Assembly: GCF_019457615.1 (NCBI RefSeq)
Contig: NZ_CP080414.1
Coordinates: forward strand, 2,168,501 to 2,232,500
Length of the DNA stretch: 64,000 bases
Direction: 5' to 3'
Origin: Shewanella zhangzhouensis
GTDB lineage: Bacteria > Pseudomonadota > Gammaproteobacteria > Enterobacterales > Shewanellaceae
A program made the position numbers and the translations under genes. Each line of letters opens with the position of its first letter. Within the stretch, counting starts at the first letter, position 1. A model generated the notes under the pieces. The model worked only from the letters and a program-made list of their open reading frames with translations. It searched no databases and was not told the origin of the DNA. This document shows positions 1-8,689 of this stretch, piece by piece.

Positions 1-31
1 GGAAGATGATATGTCTATTGTGGAGGATTTT

Positions 32-727
32 ATGTCTGAAAGGGCTCCAGTAGTGACTATCGACGGCCCCAGTGGTGCCGGTAAGGGTACCATTGCCCAT
101 TTGCTTGCCAAACACTATGGCTGGCAGTTACTCGATAGCGGTGCCATTTATCGCGTATTGGCGTTGGCTGCGCTGCACCATAACGTTGAACTTGAAAACG
201 AAGAAGCCATCACCCTGCTGGCCGCGCATTTGGATGTGCAGTTTCTGGCCGGTGGTGACAAAGACGCCATCAAGGTGGTGCTCGAAGGTGAGGATGTGAC
301 CGGTGCCATTCGCACCCAGGAATGCTCCAATGCGGCTTCCAAAGTCGCGGCATTCCCGCGCGTCAGGGAAGCTCTGCTGCGCAGGCAGCGTGCATTTTGT
401 CAGGCACCTGGGCTGATTGCCGATGGTCGCGACATGGGCACTGTGGTTTTTCCAACAGCACCTGCCAAACTTTATCTTACTGCATCTGCCGAAGAGCGGG
501 CGCAGAGACGCTATAATCAGTTGCAGGACAAGGGCTTCGATGTTAAAATCGACCGCCTTTTGGCCGAGATCCAGGAACGCGATGACCGCGATATGAATCG
601 CCCGGTTGCGCCTCTGGTTCCTGCTGATGATGCCCTGGTGATTGACACCACGGGTATTGGCATAGACGATGTGTTCGCCCAATGTGTGGCCCACATCAAT
701 GACAGATTATCCGCATCTGGCTTGTAA
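32..727 (+). CDS. cmk: Cytidylate kinase
   Basis: Phosphorylates CMP and dCMP with ATP in the cytoplasm, feeding CTP and dCTP synthesis. The P-loop GPSGAGKGT lies about 13 residues from the start, followed by the family blocks LLDSGAIYR, FPRVREALLRRQRAF, DGRDMGTVVFP (CMP binding) and ERDDRDMNR (lid). About 231 residues, the normal length. An in-frame ATG lies at 11, but ATG 32 follows TGGAGG at 21-26 with good spacing and matches the N-terminus of relatives, so I chose it. It sits directly upstream of rpsA, the usual gammaproteobacterial order. Confidence 0.96.
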   Translation: MSERAPVVTIDGPSGAGKGTIAHLLAKHYGWQLLDSGAIYRVLALAALHHNVELENEEAITLLAAHLDVQFLAGGDKDAIKVVLEGEDVTGAIRTQECSNAASKVAAFPRVREALLRRQRAFCQAPGLIADGRDMGTVVFPTAPAKLYLTASAEERAQRRYNQLQDKGFDVKIDRLLAEIQERDDRDMNRPVAPLVPADDALVIDTTGIGIDDVFAQCVAHINDRLSASGL

Positions 728-827
728 GCCGGGGGCGTATAGGAATTCGCTTCACGGATGAAGCGGATATAACTACTGACTCCAACGTCCAGGATGGTCG
801 CTGGTTTATTACTTAAAGTAACTTAAC
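728..827 (+). promoter_or_regulatory. rpsA mRNA leader without a clear Shine-Dalgarno site
   Basis: The 100 bases before rpsA hold a small hairpin (GCTTC/GAAGC around 751-766) and an A/T-rich stretch right before the ATG, with no GGAGG-like element. In E. coli the S1 leader lacks a strong Shine-Dalgarno site and folds into hairpins used for S1 autoregulation. The same arrangement is inferred here; the fold itself was not computed. Confidence 0.45.
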
Positions 828-2495
828 ATGACTGAATCTTTTGCTGATCTGTTTGAACAATCCCTTCAACAACTGGAGTTCCGTCCAGGTTCTATCGTTC
901 GTGGTACTGTAGTTGCCATCGAAAACGGCCTGGTACTGGTTGACGCCGGTCTGAAGTCTGAGAGCCCAATCCCTGCCGAGCAGTTCAAGAATGCCCAAGG
1001 CGTTCTGGAAATCGCCGTTGGCGACCAGGTAGACGTAGCTCTGGACTCTGTAGAAGACGGTTTCGGTGAGACTCAACTGTCTCGCGAAAAGGCCAAGCGC
1101 CATGAAGCCTGGATCGTTCTGGAAAAAGCTTACGAAGATGCTGAGACCGTTATCGGTATCATCAATGGCAAGGTTAAAGGCGGTTTCACCGTTGAACTGA
1201 ACGGTATCCGTGCGTTCCTGCCAGGCTCTCTGGTTGACGTTCGCCCTGTGCGCGACACTGCTCACCTGGAAAACAAAGAGCTGGAATTCAAAGTTATCAA
1301 GCTGGACCAGAAGCGCAACAACGTTGTTGTTTCCCGTCGTGCAGTTATCGAGTCTGAGAGCAGCGCTGAGCGCGACGCTCTGCTGGAGAACCTGCAAGAA
1401 GGTCAAGCCGTTAAAGGTATCGTTAAGAACCTCACTGACTACGGTGCATTCGTTGACCTGGGCGGCGTAGACGGCCTGCTGCACATCACTGACATGGCTT
1501 GGAAGCGCGTTAAGCACCCATCCGAGATCGTGAACGTTGGTGATGAAATCAATGTGAAAGTTCTGAAGTACGATCGTGAGCGTACTCGCGTTTCTCTGGG
1601 TCTGAAGCAACTGGGTGAAGACCCATGGCTGGAAATCAGCAAGCGCTACCCAGAAAACACTCGTCTGACCGGTCGCGTAACCAACCTGACTGACTACGGT
1701 TGCTTCGTTGAAATCGAAGAAGGCGTTGAAGGTCTGGTACACGTTTCTGAAATGGATTGGACCAACAAGAACATCCACCCATCAAAGGTTGTTAACCTGG
1801 GTGACGAAGTTGAAGTTCTGGTTCTGGACATCGATGAAGAGCGTCGTCGTATTTCTCTGGGTCTCAAGCAGTGCAAGACCAACCCATGGGAAGACTTCGC
1901 TAACCGTTACAACAAGGGCGACAAGGTTTCCGGTAAGATCAAGTCTATCACTGACTTCGGTATCTTCATCGGTCTGGACGGCGGTATCGACGGTCTGGTT
2001 CACCTGTCTGACATTTCTTGGAACGCCACCGGTGAAGAAGCCGTTAGCGAGTACAAGAAAGGCGACGAAATCGAAGCCGTTGTACTGTCTGTTGACCCAG
2101 AGCGTGAGCGCATCAGCCTGGGCGTGAAGCAGACTGAAGACGATCCATTCAACGGTTACGTTGGCGACAAGAAGAAAGGTGCTATCGTTAACGGTACCGT
2201 GACTGCTGTTGACGCCAAAGGTGTGACTGTTGAGCTGGCTGAAGGCGTTGAAGGCTACATCCGTGTTGCTGACATCAGCCGTGACCGCGTAGAAGACGCT
2301 TCTACCGTGTTTGCAGTTGGTGATGCCGTTGAAGCCAAGTTCATGGGTGTGGATCGCAAGAACCGCAACGTGAGCCTGTCTATCCGTGCAAAAGACGAAG
2401 CTGACGAAAAAGAAGTTATGGCAAACTTGAACAAGTCTGACGACGCTGTTATTAGTAATGCTATGGCCGAAGCGTTCAAGGCCGCTCGTAAGTAA
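828..2495 (+). CDS. rpsA: 30S ribosomal protein S1
   Basis: Binds mRNA and helps load structured transcripts on the 30S subunit. At 555 residues it has the full six S1 (OB-fold) domains: two ribosome-binding domains up to about residue 170, then four RNA-binding repeats carrying variants of LTDYGAFV and GLVHVSEMDW. It ends AMAEAFKAARK, close to the E. coli protein. Codon use is strongly biased (CTG Leu, GGT/GGC Gly, CGT/CGC Arg), as expected for an abundant ribosomal protein. It lies between cmk and ihfB. Confidence 0.98.
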   Translation: MTESFADLFEQSLQQLEFRPGSIVRGTVVAIENGLVLVDAGLKSESPIPAEQFKNAQGVLEIAVGDQVDVALDSVEDGFGETQLSREKAKRHEAWIVLEKAYEDAETVIGIINGKVKGGFTVELNGIRAFLPGSLVDVRPVRDTAHLENKELEFKVIKLDQKRNNVVVSRRAVIESESSAERDALLENLQEGQAVKGIVKNLTDYGAFVDLGGVDGLLHITDMAWKRVKHPSEIVNVGDEINVKVLKYDRERTRVSLGLKQLGEDPWLEISKRYPENTRLTGRVTNLTDYGCFVEIEEGVEGLVHVSEMDWTNKNIHPSKVVNLGDEVEVLVLDIDEERRRISLGLKQCKTNPWEDFANRYNKGDKVSGKIKSITDFGIFIGLDGGIDGLVHLSDISWNATGEEAVSEYKKGDEIEAVVLSVDPERERISLGVKQTEDDPFNGYVGDKKKGAIVNGTVTAVDAKGVTVELAEGVEGYIRVADISRDRVEDASTVFAVGDAVEAKFMGVDRKNRNVSLSIRAKDEADEKEVMANLNKSDDAVISNAMAEAFKAARK

Positions 2496-2505
2496 TTGCC
2501 AAATA

Positions 2506-2533
2506 TGAGGGAGTTGGATTTCCCGCTCCCTCA
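2506..2533 (+). terminator. Hairpin after rpsA without U-tract
   Basis: A perfect 8-bp stem (TGAGGGAG at 2506-2513, CTCCCTCA at 2526-2533) lies just after the rpsA stop. No T-run follows, so it is probably a partial terminator or a processing/stabilising hairpin that separates high rpsA expression from ihfB. Confidence 0.5.
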
Positions 2534-2571
2534 TCGCGGCTGTGTTTGGCTTGATAATAGGGGTAGCTAGG

Positions 2572-2859
2572 ATGACTAAATCCGAACTGATCGAAAAACT
2601 CGCCACAAGGCAGTCGCAACTGTCGGCGAAAGAAGTAGAAAGTGCAGTCAAGGAAATGCTGGAACAGATGGCCACTACGCTGGAAAGCGGTGAGCGTATC
2701 GAGATCCGCGGCTTTGGCAGTTTCTCACTTCATTATCGTGCGCCTCGTACTGGCCGCAATCCCAAGACTGGTACATCAGTCGAGCTGGAAGGCAAGTACG
2801 TTCCGCACTTTAAGCCCGGCAAAGAGCTGCGCGAGCGTGTTGACGCTGTTAATGTCTAA
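2572..2859 (+). CDS. ihfB: Integration host factor beta subunit
   Basis: One half of the IHF heterodimer, a sequence-specific DNA-bending nucleoid protein used in transcription, replication and site-specific recombination. At 95 residues it has the HU/IHF fold. It shows MTKSELIEKLA at the start, IEIRGFGSFSLHYR in the beta region, and GRNPKTG in the DNA-intercalating arm with its proline. An upstream in-frame start at 2542 is unlikely, because ATG 2572 begins the conserved N-terminus. The position behind rpsA is standard for the family. Confidence 0.97.
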   Translation: MTKSELIEKLATRQSQLSAKEVESAVKEMLEQMATTLESGERIEIRGFGSFSLHYRAPRTGRNPKTGTSVELEGKYVPHFKPGKELRERVDAVNV

Positions 2860-2871
2860 GACACGTTGATT

Positions 2872-2899
2872 AAAAAAGCCTCCCTGTGGAGGCTTTTTT
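2872..2899 (+). terminator. Rho-independent terminator after ihfB
   Basis: GCCTCC (2878-2883), a four-base loop, GGAGGC (2888-2893) and six Ts. An A-tract precedes it, so it could act on both strands. Confidence 0.9.
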
Positions 2900-2980
2900 G
2901 TTTATCCGTACTACAGACACTGGTCAGCCAAGTGAAATTCTTGGATAATCAGCCCATTGACATGCGTTAAGGAGGCAGCC

Positions 2981-3283
2981 GTGAAAGGATTTTTTGTGGC
3001 CTTGGTCATTGCTCTGTTGTTCGTTTTGGCATTACTGCTTGGTTCACGCAATGAGCAGCTTGTCACCATCAACTATTTTGTGGCGCAGGGTGAGTTTCGA
3101 TTACCCGTCGTTCTCGCGAGCGTATTTTTTGCCGGCTTCCTGCTGTGCTGGTGTTTTGCTGTGTACCACATCGGCAAACTCAAGTATGCGCTTTCCCGGG
3201 CAAATCGGAAGTTACAGAAACTCGAGCCGCAGACCGCGACCAATCCGGCTCCTCTGGTTTCTTCGGGTGAAGTGAAGTCCTGA
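2981..3283 (+). CDS. lapA: LapA (YciS), small inner-membrane protein of LPS assembly
   Basis: A 100-residue protein with two hydrophobic segments (about residues 4-22 and 38-60) and a charged cytoplasmic tail, the LapA/DUF1049 layout. LapA works with LapB in lipopolysaccharide assembly and LpxC control. The GTG at 2981 is preferred over the TTG at 2957 because AAGGAGG (2969-2975) sits just before it. The stop is one base from the lapB start, so the two genes are very likely translationally coupled. Confidence 0.88.
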   Translation: MKGFFVALVIALLFVLALLLGSRNEQLVTINYFVAQGEFRLPVVLASVFFAGFLLCWCFAVYHIGKLKYALSRANRKLQKLEPQTATNPAPLVSSGEVKS

Positions 3284-3284
3284 T

Positions 3285-4445
3285 ATGCTGGAAATTCTGT
3301 TTCTGCTGCTGCCCATTGCCGCCGGATACGGTTGGTATATGGGACGTCGCAGTTTACGTCAGAACCAGCATCACCAACGTAAAAAGCTCAGCCGCGATTA
3401 TTTCACCGGCCTGAATTACCTGCTCTCCAACGAATCCGACAAAGCTGTAGACTTATTCATCAGTCTGCTGGATGTGGATGATGAAACCATAGACACTCAC
3501 ATGTCGCTGGGTGCGCTGTTTCGTAAGCGTGGTGAAGTCGACCGCTCCATTCGTATCCATCAAAACCTCATCGCCCGCCCAAGTTTAACCACAGAGCAGC
3601 GCGATGCGGCCATGATGGAGCTTGGCAAAGACTACATGGCAGCCGGGTTCTACGACAGGGCCGAAGAAATATTCCTGGCATTGATTAAAGAAGATGATCA
3701 CAGCGAAGAAGCTGAAAATCAGCTTATTGCCATCTATCAGATCATCAAGGAATGGCAAAAGGCCATCGATATCACCAAGGGGCTCTCTAAAAAGCGCCAG
3801 CAATCCTTAAAACCCATTGTCGCCCATTTCTACTGTCAGCTAGCGGACGAAGCCAAAACCGCAGATGAAAAGCAAAAGCTTTTGAGCCAGGCGCTCAAGC
3901 AAGACCCAAATTGCGGCCGGGTGTTACTAACCCTGGCTAAACTGCATCTCGATGAAGCGCGTTTGAGCGATGCTGCCGCCATGTTGACCAGCCTTGCTGA
4001 AGTCGATGTTTTACTCTTTGCTGACGGTATTAAAATTGCCCGCCAGGTATACGCCGACCTCAATGATAAGGAAGGGTATCGCGAATTACTGGCGCAGGCG
4101 CTCGCCAATGGTGGCGGCGCGTCAGTCGTGGTGGCACTGGCAGAAGAAATGGTCGTCAGAGGCCAGATAAAAATGGCTGAAAAAATGCTGCTGGATAACC
4201 TCTATCGTCAGCCCAGTATGAAAGGCTTCTCCGAACTGATGAAGCTGCATTTAGCCCAAGCCGAAGAAGGGCAGGCGAAAGAAAGCCTTTCTTTACTTGA
4301 ACAATTGGTCGAACAACAAATAAAATTCCGTCCCGCCTATCGCTGTAAGTCCTGTGGCTTTCCGTCACACGCACTCTACTGGCATTGCCCTTCCTGTAAA
4401 TCCTGGGGCAGCATTGCCCGGGTGAAAGGATTGGATGGCGAATAA
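3285..4445 (+). CDS. lapB: LapB (YciM), lipopolysaccharide assembly protein B
   Basis: Adaptor that promotes FtsH-dependent turnover of LpxC and so limits LPS synthesis. At 386 residues it has the family layout. There is an N-terminal membrane anchor (about residues 1-18), then a long array of TPR helices. A C-terminal rubredoxin-type zinc knuckle carries two CxxC pairs (CKSC and CPSC, about residues 354-374). The gene starts one base after lapA, and pyrF follows 27 bp later, so lapA-lapB-pyrF probably share a transcript. Confidence 0.94.
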   Translation: MLEILFLLLPIAAGYGWYMGRRSLRQNQHHQRKKLSRDYFTGLNYLLSNESDKAVDLFISLLDVDDETIDTHMSLGALFRKRGEVDRSIRIHQNLIARPSLTTEQRDAAMMELGKDYMAAGFYDRAEEIFLALIKEDDHSEEAENQLIAIYQIIKEWQKAIDITKGLSKKRQQSLKPIVAHFYCQLADEAKTADEKQKLLSQALKQDPNCGRVLLTLAKLHLDEARLSDAAAMLTSLAEVDVLLFADGIKIARQVYADLNDKEGYRELLAQALANGGGASVVVALAEEMVVRGQIKMAEKMLLDNLYRQPSMKGFSELMKLHLAQAEEGQAKESLSLLEQLVEQQIKFRPAYRCKSCGFPSHALYWHCPSCKSWGSIARVKGLDGE

Positions 4446-4472
4446 CCTTAGTCCCACTGCATCGGAGATCCC

Positions 4473-5174
4473 ATGAGAGACAAGCCCATTCTGGTTGCCC
4501 TTGATTTTGACAACAAGTATTCAGCGTTGCAGTTGGTTGATAAGCTCGATCCCGCCATGTGCCGCCTCAAGGTAGGCAAGGAAATGTTCACCCTGTTTGG
4601 GCCAGAGCTGGTCAAAGACATCCAAAATCGTGGTTTCGACCTGTTCCTTGACCTTAAATTCCACGATATCCCCAATACAGTGGCCAAGGCAGTTGCCGCT
4701 GCCGCTGAGTTAGGCGTATGGATGGTGAACGTCCATGCCTCAGGTGGATTTGCCATGATGGAAGCCGCGCGCAAAGCCTTGCTGCCATACGGCGACAATG
4801 CGCCGCTGCTGATTGCCGTGACTGTGCTTACCTCCATGAGCGATGAAGATCTGAAGCTTTTGGGCATCGATGTTGGCGCCGCTGAGCATGTGAAGCGTCT
4901 GGCCAAATTGACCCGGGATGCAGGTCTTGATGGCGTGGTGTGCTCGGCCCAGGAAGCCACTATGCTTAAAGACCTGTGTGGCCGTGATTTTAAACTCATT
5001 ACCCCGGGTATTCGCCCCGAGGGGAGTGACGCAGGCGATCAGCATCGCATCATGACACCCGCTCAGGCTCTGCAAGCGGGCTCCGATTACCTGGTGATTG
5101 GTCGTCCCATCACCAAGTCTGCAGATCCGCTCAAGACACTGACAGAAATTCACCAGTCAATCCGCGGAATATAA
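4473..5174 (+). CDS. pyrF: Orotidine 5'-phosphate decarboxylase
   Basis: Decarboxylates OMP to UMP, the last step of de novo pyrimidine synthesis. A 233-residue TIM barrel. The catalytic motif DLKFHDIPNT (about residues 60-69) holds the Asp-Lys-Asp network. LITPGIRPEGSDAGDQHR and DYLVIGRPIT form the phosphate-binding C-terminal strands. Close behind lapB on the same strand. Confidence 0.97.
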   Translation: MRDKPILVALDFDNKYSALQLVDKLDPAMCRLKVGKEMFTLFGPELVKDIQNRGFDLFLDLKFHDIPNTVAKAVAAAAELGVWMVNVHASGGFAMMEAARKALLPYGDNAPLLIAVTVLTSMSDEDLKLLGIDVGAAEHVKRLAKLTRDAGLDGVVCSAQEATMLKDLCGRDFKLITPGIRPEGSDAGDQHRIMTPAQALQAGSDYLVIGRPITKSADPLKTLTEIHQSIRGI

Positions 5175-5238
5175 ACCACAGGGCCCCATTAACCGACACT
5201 TACGGCTGAAACGCAATTAGTGCTGACAAGGAGGTAAG

Positions 5239-6057
5239 ATGTTCGACTTTCACGGGAAAAACATTTTGGTGGTTGGCGGTACCAGTGGGATCAACTTGGG
5301 GATTGCCAGGGCGTTTGCGAAAGCCGGCGGCCGGGTTGCGGTAGCGAGTCGCAGTCAGGATAAGGTCGATGCGGCGCTTACACTCCTGACTGGTGATAAT
5401 CCAGAGGTAACGCCGCTCGGTGTCAGTTTCGATGTGCGTGACAATGACGCTGTTAATGACGGCATTAAGGCTTTACATCAAGGGCTTGGCAGCGTTGATG
5501 TGCTTATCAGCGGCGCGGCAGGAAACTTCCCGGCGCCTGCTGCAGGAATGAGTGTAAACGGCTTCAAGTCGGTGATGGACATTGACCTCCTTGGCAGTTT
5601 TCAAGTGCTGAAAGCCTGTTATCCTTTGTTGTCACGCCCGGGTGTGATTCTGCAGATTTCGGCCCCCCAGGCGTTTGTCCCCATGCCGATGCAGGCCCAT
5701 GTGTGTGCTGCCAAGGCCGGTGTTGATATGCTCACCCGTACACTTGCGATGGAATGGTCCCAGGAAGGAATTCGGATCAACTCCATCGTACCAGGCCCCA
5801 TTGAAGGTACAGAAGGCTTTGATAGACTCGCTCCCAGTGATGCCCTCAAGGCACGAGTGGCGCAAAGTGTACCGCTTGGACGAAATGGCAGCATCACGGA
5901 TATTGCCAACTGCGCACTGTTTCTGGCGTCTGAATTTGGCAGCTACATCAATGGGGTGGTGTTACCGGTTGATGGCGGCTGGTCACTTGGCGGAGCCAGT
6001 ACAGCCATGACAGAGCTTGGGCAACTCTTATCAAAGCAGAGCAAAGGCCCGGCTTAA
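5239..6057 (+). CDS. SDR oxidoreductase related to 2,4-dienoyl-CoA reductase
   Basis: A 272-residue Rossmann-fold short-chain dehydrogenase. The cofactor motif GGTSGINLGIA is at residues 13-23. The usual SDR YxxxK is replaced by QAHVCAAKAG, which keeps the lysine and lacks the tyrosine. That pattern, with NSIVPGPIEGTEGFDRL after it, matches peroxisomal-type 2,4-dienoyl-CoA reductases (DECR2), which reduce unsaturated fatty-acyl-CoAs with NADPH. A strong AAGGAGG precedes the ATG. Substrate inferred from family pattern only. Confidence 0.8.
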   Translation: MFDFHGKNILVVGGTSGINLGIARAFAKAGGRVAVASRSQDKVDAALTLLTGDNPEVTPLGVSFDVRDNDAVNDGIKALHQGLGSVDVLISGAAGNFPAPAAGMSVNGFKSVMDIDLLGSFQVLKACYPLLSRPGVILQISAPQAFVPMPMQAHVCAAKAGVDMLTRTLAMEWSQEGIRINSIVPGPIEGTEGFDRLAPSDALKARVAQSVPLGRNGSITDIANCALFLASEFGSYINGVVLPVDGGWSLGGASTAMTELGQLLSKQSKGPA

Positions 6058-6132
6058 GTCTGGTTACTTACATTGACCAGCATCAGGTTTAAAAAAGTAC
6101 AACTGAATAGATTGCAATAAAGAGAGAGCATC

Positions 6133-6678
6133 ATGGCTAACGCATTACAGGAGCAGCTGCTTAAAGCGGGGCTGACCAGCAAGCAAAAGATAAAAGACGT
6201 TAAAACCAAAAAACGCCGTGATCGCAAAAGTAATGTTGATGATGGGTCCACGGCCCTTAAACAGAGCATCGCCGAACAGAAGGCATCCCAGGCGGCGCAG
6301 GATAAGGCACTTAACGAAAAGCGTTTTCAGGAAGCCGAAGCCAAGGGCCAGGTTCGCAGCCTGATCACAGAGCTTAAGCGCCTTGCCATCAGCTTACCTG
6401 AACATGCGGATGTGAAATTCAACTACACCATCGGCAGTAAAATTTACAGCGTTTACATCAACGAGAAGATCCAAAATCAGTTGCTTGGTGGCCACCTCGG
6501 AATAGTACGCCACGAAGACAGCAGCTACTTGGTACCGCATAAACTGGCTGAACGGGTGAATCTGTTGGTACCGGAATGGTGTGGCTATCTGTGGCAGGAA
6601 ACTGATAACCAGCCACCCATGGCAGAAGAGGACGATCCTTACGCTGACTATGTGATCCCGGACGATCTCATGTGGTAA
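6133..6678 (+). CDS. DUF2058 family protein (YaiL-like)
   Basis: A 181-residue cytoplasmic protein. The N-terminal third is very basic and charged (KQKIKDVKTKKRRDRKSN, then a helix rich in Ala, Gln, Glu and Lys), followed by a compact C-terminal domain ending in an acidic tail (EEDDPYADYVIPDD). This matches the DUF2058/YaiL family, annotated as nucleoprotein or polynucleotide-associated; no molecular function is established. A terminator follows directly, so it is the last gene of its unit. Confidence 0.8.
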   Translation: MANALQEQLLKAGLTSKQKIKDVKTKKRRDRKSNVDDGSTALKQSIAEQKASQAAQDKALNEKRFQEAEAKGQVRSLITELKRLAISLPEHADVKFNYTIGSKIYSVYINEKIQNQLLGGHLGIVRHEDSSYLVPHKLAERVNLLVPEWCGYLWQETDNQPPMAEEDDPYADYVIPDDLMW

Positions 6679-6694
6679 TCGATGTAACAAAACG

Positions 6695-6723
6695 AGCCCC
6701 GGTTAACAGACCGGGGCTTTTTT
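6695..6723 (+). terminator. Rho-independent terminator after the DUF2058 gene
   Basis: AGCCCCGG (6695-6702) pairs with CCGGGGCT (6711-6718), followed by a run of Ts. Confidence 0.92.
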
Positions 6724-6811
6724 ATGGCTATGCTTGTGGAATGGATTGAGTTTCCCGCCTTTATTCGATAAATTGAAACAACTGTTTAAATTCACCGTTT
6801 GAGAATAGCCA

Positions 6812-8548
6812 ATGAATCCCTACCAAGCGCCACTCGGCGAGATGCGTTTTTTGCTGGAACATGTGTTTAATGCTGAAGCGACCTGGCAAGGTCTTGCGTC
6901 CCTCGAGGGCATGGTTGATATGGACACGGCGCTGGCGATTTTAGAAGAAGCCGCCAAGCTGAACAGCGAATTGGTGCATCCCATCAACCGTGCTGGCGAT
7001 GAAGAGGGTGTTGGCTTCAGCGAGGGTAAGGTAACCACGCCAAAGGGTTATAAAGAGGCCTATAACGCCTTTGTTGAAGGCGGCTGGATAGGTCTTTGTG
7101 GCGACCCGGAATACGGCGGCATGGGCATGCCCAAGATGCTCGGCGTGCTGGTTGACGAAATGGGCTACAGCGCCTGTAACGCGTTTAATCTCTATGGTTC
7201 TTTGACTGCAGGGGCAGCGCTGGCCATTAACGCCCATGGCTCAGATGAGCTTAAGAGCACCTATTTGCCCAAGCTTTACAGTGGTGAATGGGCTGGTGCT
7301 ATGGACATGACAGAGCCGCAGGCTGGCTCTGACCTTCGCCACATCCGCACTCGCGCCGAGCCCCAGGAAGACGGCAGTTACCTGGTTACTGGCAGCAAAA
7401 TTTTTATTACGGGTGGCGATCAGGACTTGACTGAAAACGTGATCCACTTGGTGCTTGCGAAAATCAGCGGCTCCAACAGTCTGTCGCTGTTTTTAGTCCC
7501 CAAAATTGCTGTTGATGACAGCGGCAATTTGACTGAGCCCAATGGCGTTTCAGTGGGCAGTATAGAACACAAGATGGGGCTTAAGGGCTCTTCAACCTGT
7601 GTCATGAACTTCGACAGTGCCCGTGGTTGGCTTATTGGCCGTGAAAACAAGGGGCTCGCCTGCATGTTCACCATGATGAACTATGAGCGCCTTGCCATCG
7701 GTATTCAGGGGCTCGGCAGCGCACAGGCAGCAGTGCAAATGGCATCTGACTATGCTAAAGAGCGTTTGCAGGGTAATGCCGTTGGCAGCACTGCCGCGGC
7801 AGATCCCATTTTGGTTCATGGCGATGTTCGTCGTATGCTGCTCACCACCCGCACACTTACCGATGCGGGTCGGGCACTGGCAGTACACACAGGCAAGCAA
7901 TTGGATTTGGCTAAGTTTGCCGACGATGACGCCGTTAAAACCAAAGCAGGGCGTTATGTGGGACTGCTGACCCCGGTGGCCAAGGCCTTTTTAACCGACC
8001 GAGGTCTTGATATCACCATCATGGCGCAGCAGGTATTTGGCGGTCACGGCTATATCCGGGAAACCGGGATTGAGCAGCTGGTGCGTGACACCCGCATTGC
8101 CCAGATTTATGAGGGTACCAACGGCATTCAGGCCATCGACTTTCTGGGGCGCAAGGTCACTGGCGATAATCTGGCAACCCTCAAGGAGTTCATTGCCGAG
8201 CATATTGAGGTGCTAAGCGGCACCTGTGACAAGGCAAATGCACTGAGAGCCGGTTTTGCAGATTTCGTCGCTGTGGCAACCTGGATTAACGATAATAAGT
8301 TAAATCGCCCCGCGTTAATCAATTCGGTGGCAGTTGATATGCTGGATGCGTTTGGTTACCTGCTCTATGGCTATTATCACTTGCTGATGCGTGATGCGGC
8401 CAATGCCGCCGGCAGTGAATTGGCTGGTGAAAAAGCGGCTTACTGTGACTACTACTTCGCCAAACTGATGCCAAGAGCGGACGCGCTGCTGCGCGCAGCA
8501 AAAGCCGGGGATGAGCTTTTAATGTCACTGCCTGACGCTTATTTCTGA
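6812..8548 (+). CDS. Acyl-CoA dehydrogenase (long form with extra C-terminal domain)
   Basis: FAD enzyme for the first oxidation of acyl-CoAs. At 578 residues it is longer than the classic 380-residue enzymes and fits the subfamily with an extra C-terminal domain. Seen are AMDMTEPQAGSDL and GSKIFITGGDQ (flavin and substrate binding), MNYERLAIGIQGLG, QQVFGGHGYIRETG and IAQIYEGTNGIQAIDF (catalytic-glutamate region and FAD contacts). A terminator follows, so it looks monocistronic. Chain-length preference cannot be read from the sequence; DmdC-like activity on other acyl thioesters is possible. Confidence 0.9.
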   Translation: MNPYQAPLGEMRFLLEHVFNAEATWQGLASLEGMVDMDTALAILEEAAKLNSELVHPINRAGDEEGVGFSEGKVTTPKGYKEAYNAFVEGGWIGLCGDPEYGGMGMPKMLGVLVDEMGYSACNAFNLYGSLTAGAALAINAHGSDELKSTYLPKLYSGEWAGAMDMTEPQAGSDLRHIRTRAEPQEDGSYLVTGSKIFITGGDQDLTENVIHLVLAKISGSNSLSLFLVPKIAVDDSGNLTEPNGVSVGSIEHKMGLKGSSTCVMNFDSARGWLIGRENKGLACMFTMMNYERLAIGIQGLGSAQAAVQMASDYAKERLQGNAVGSTAAADPILVHGDVRRMLLTTRTLTDAGRALAVHTGKQLDLAKFADDDAVKTKAGRYVGLLTPVAKAFLTDRGLDITIMAQQVFGGHGYIRETGIEQLVRDTRIAQIYEGTNGIQAIDFLGRKVTGDNLATLKEFIAEHIEVLSGTCDKANALRAGFADFVAVATWINDNKLNRPALINSVAVDMLDAFGYLLYGYYHLLMRDAANAAGSELAGEKAAYCDYYFAKLMPRADALLRAAKAGDELLMSLPDAYF

Positions 8549-8581
8549 CAGGTGACAAACCAGGTGCTGATGCGCGATATA

Positions 8582-8608
8582 AAAAAGGGCCGTTTATCGG
8601 CCCTTTTT
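8582..8608 (+). terminator. Rho-independent terminator after the acyl-CoA dehydrogenase
   Basis: GGGCCG (8587-8592), loop TTTAT, CGGCCC (8598-8603), then five Ts. A-tracts upstream make it potentially bidirectional. Confidence 0.9.
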
Positions 8609-8689
8609 ACTTGGCGAATAATTAAGCAGGCTATTGAGCTTGTGGTATGGTGCATCACACAAAAACTGGGCCCTAACATACATTAAGGG

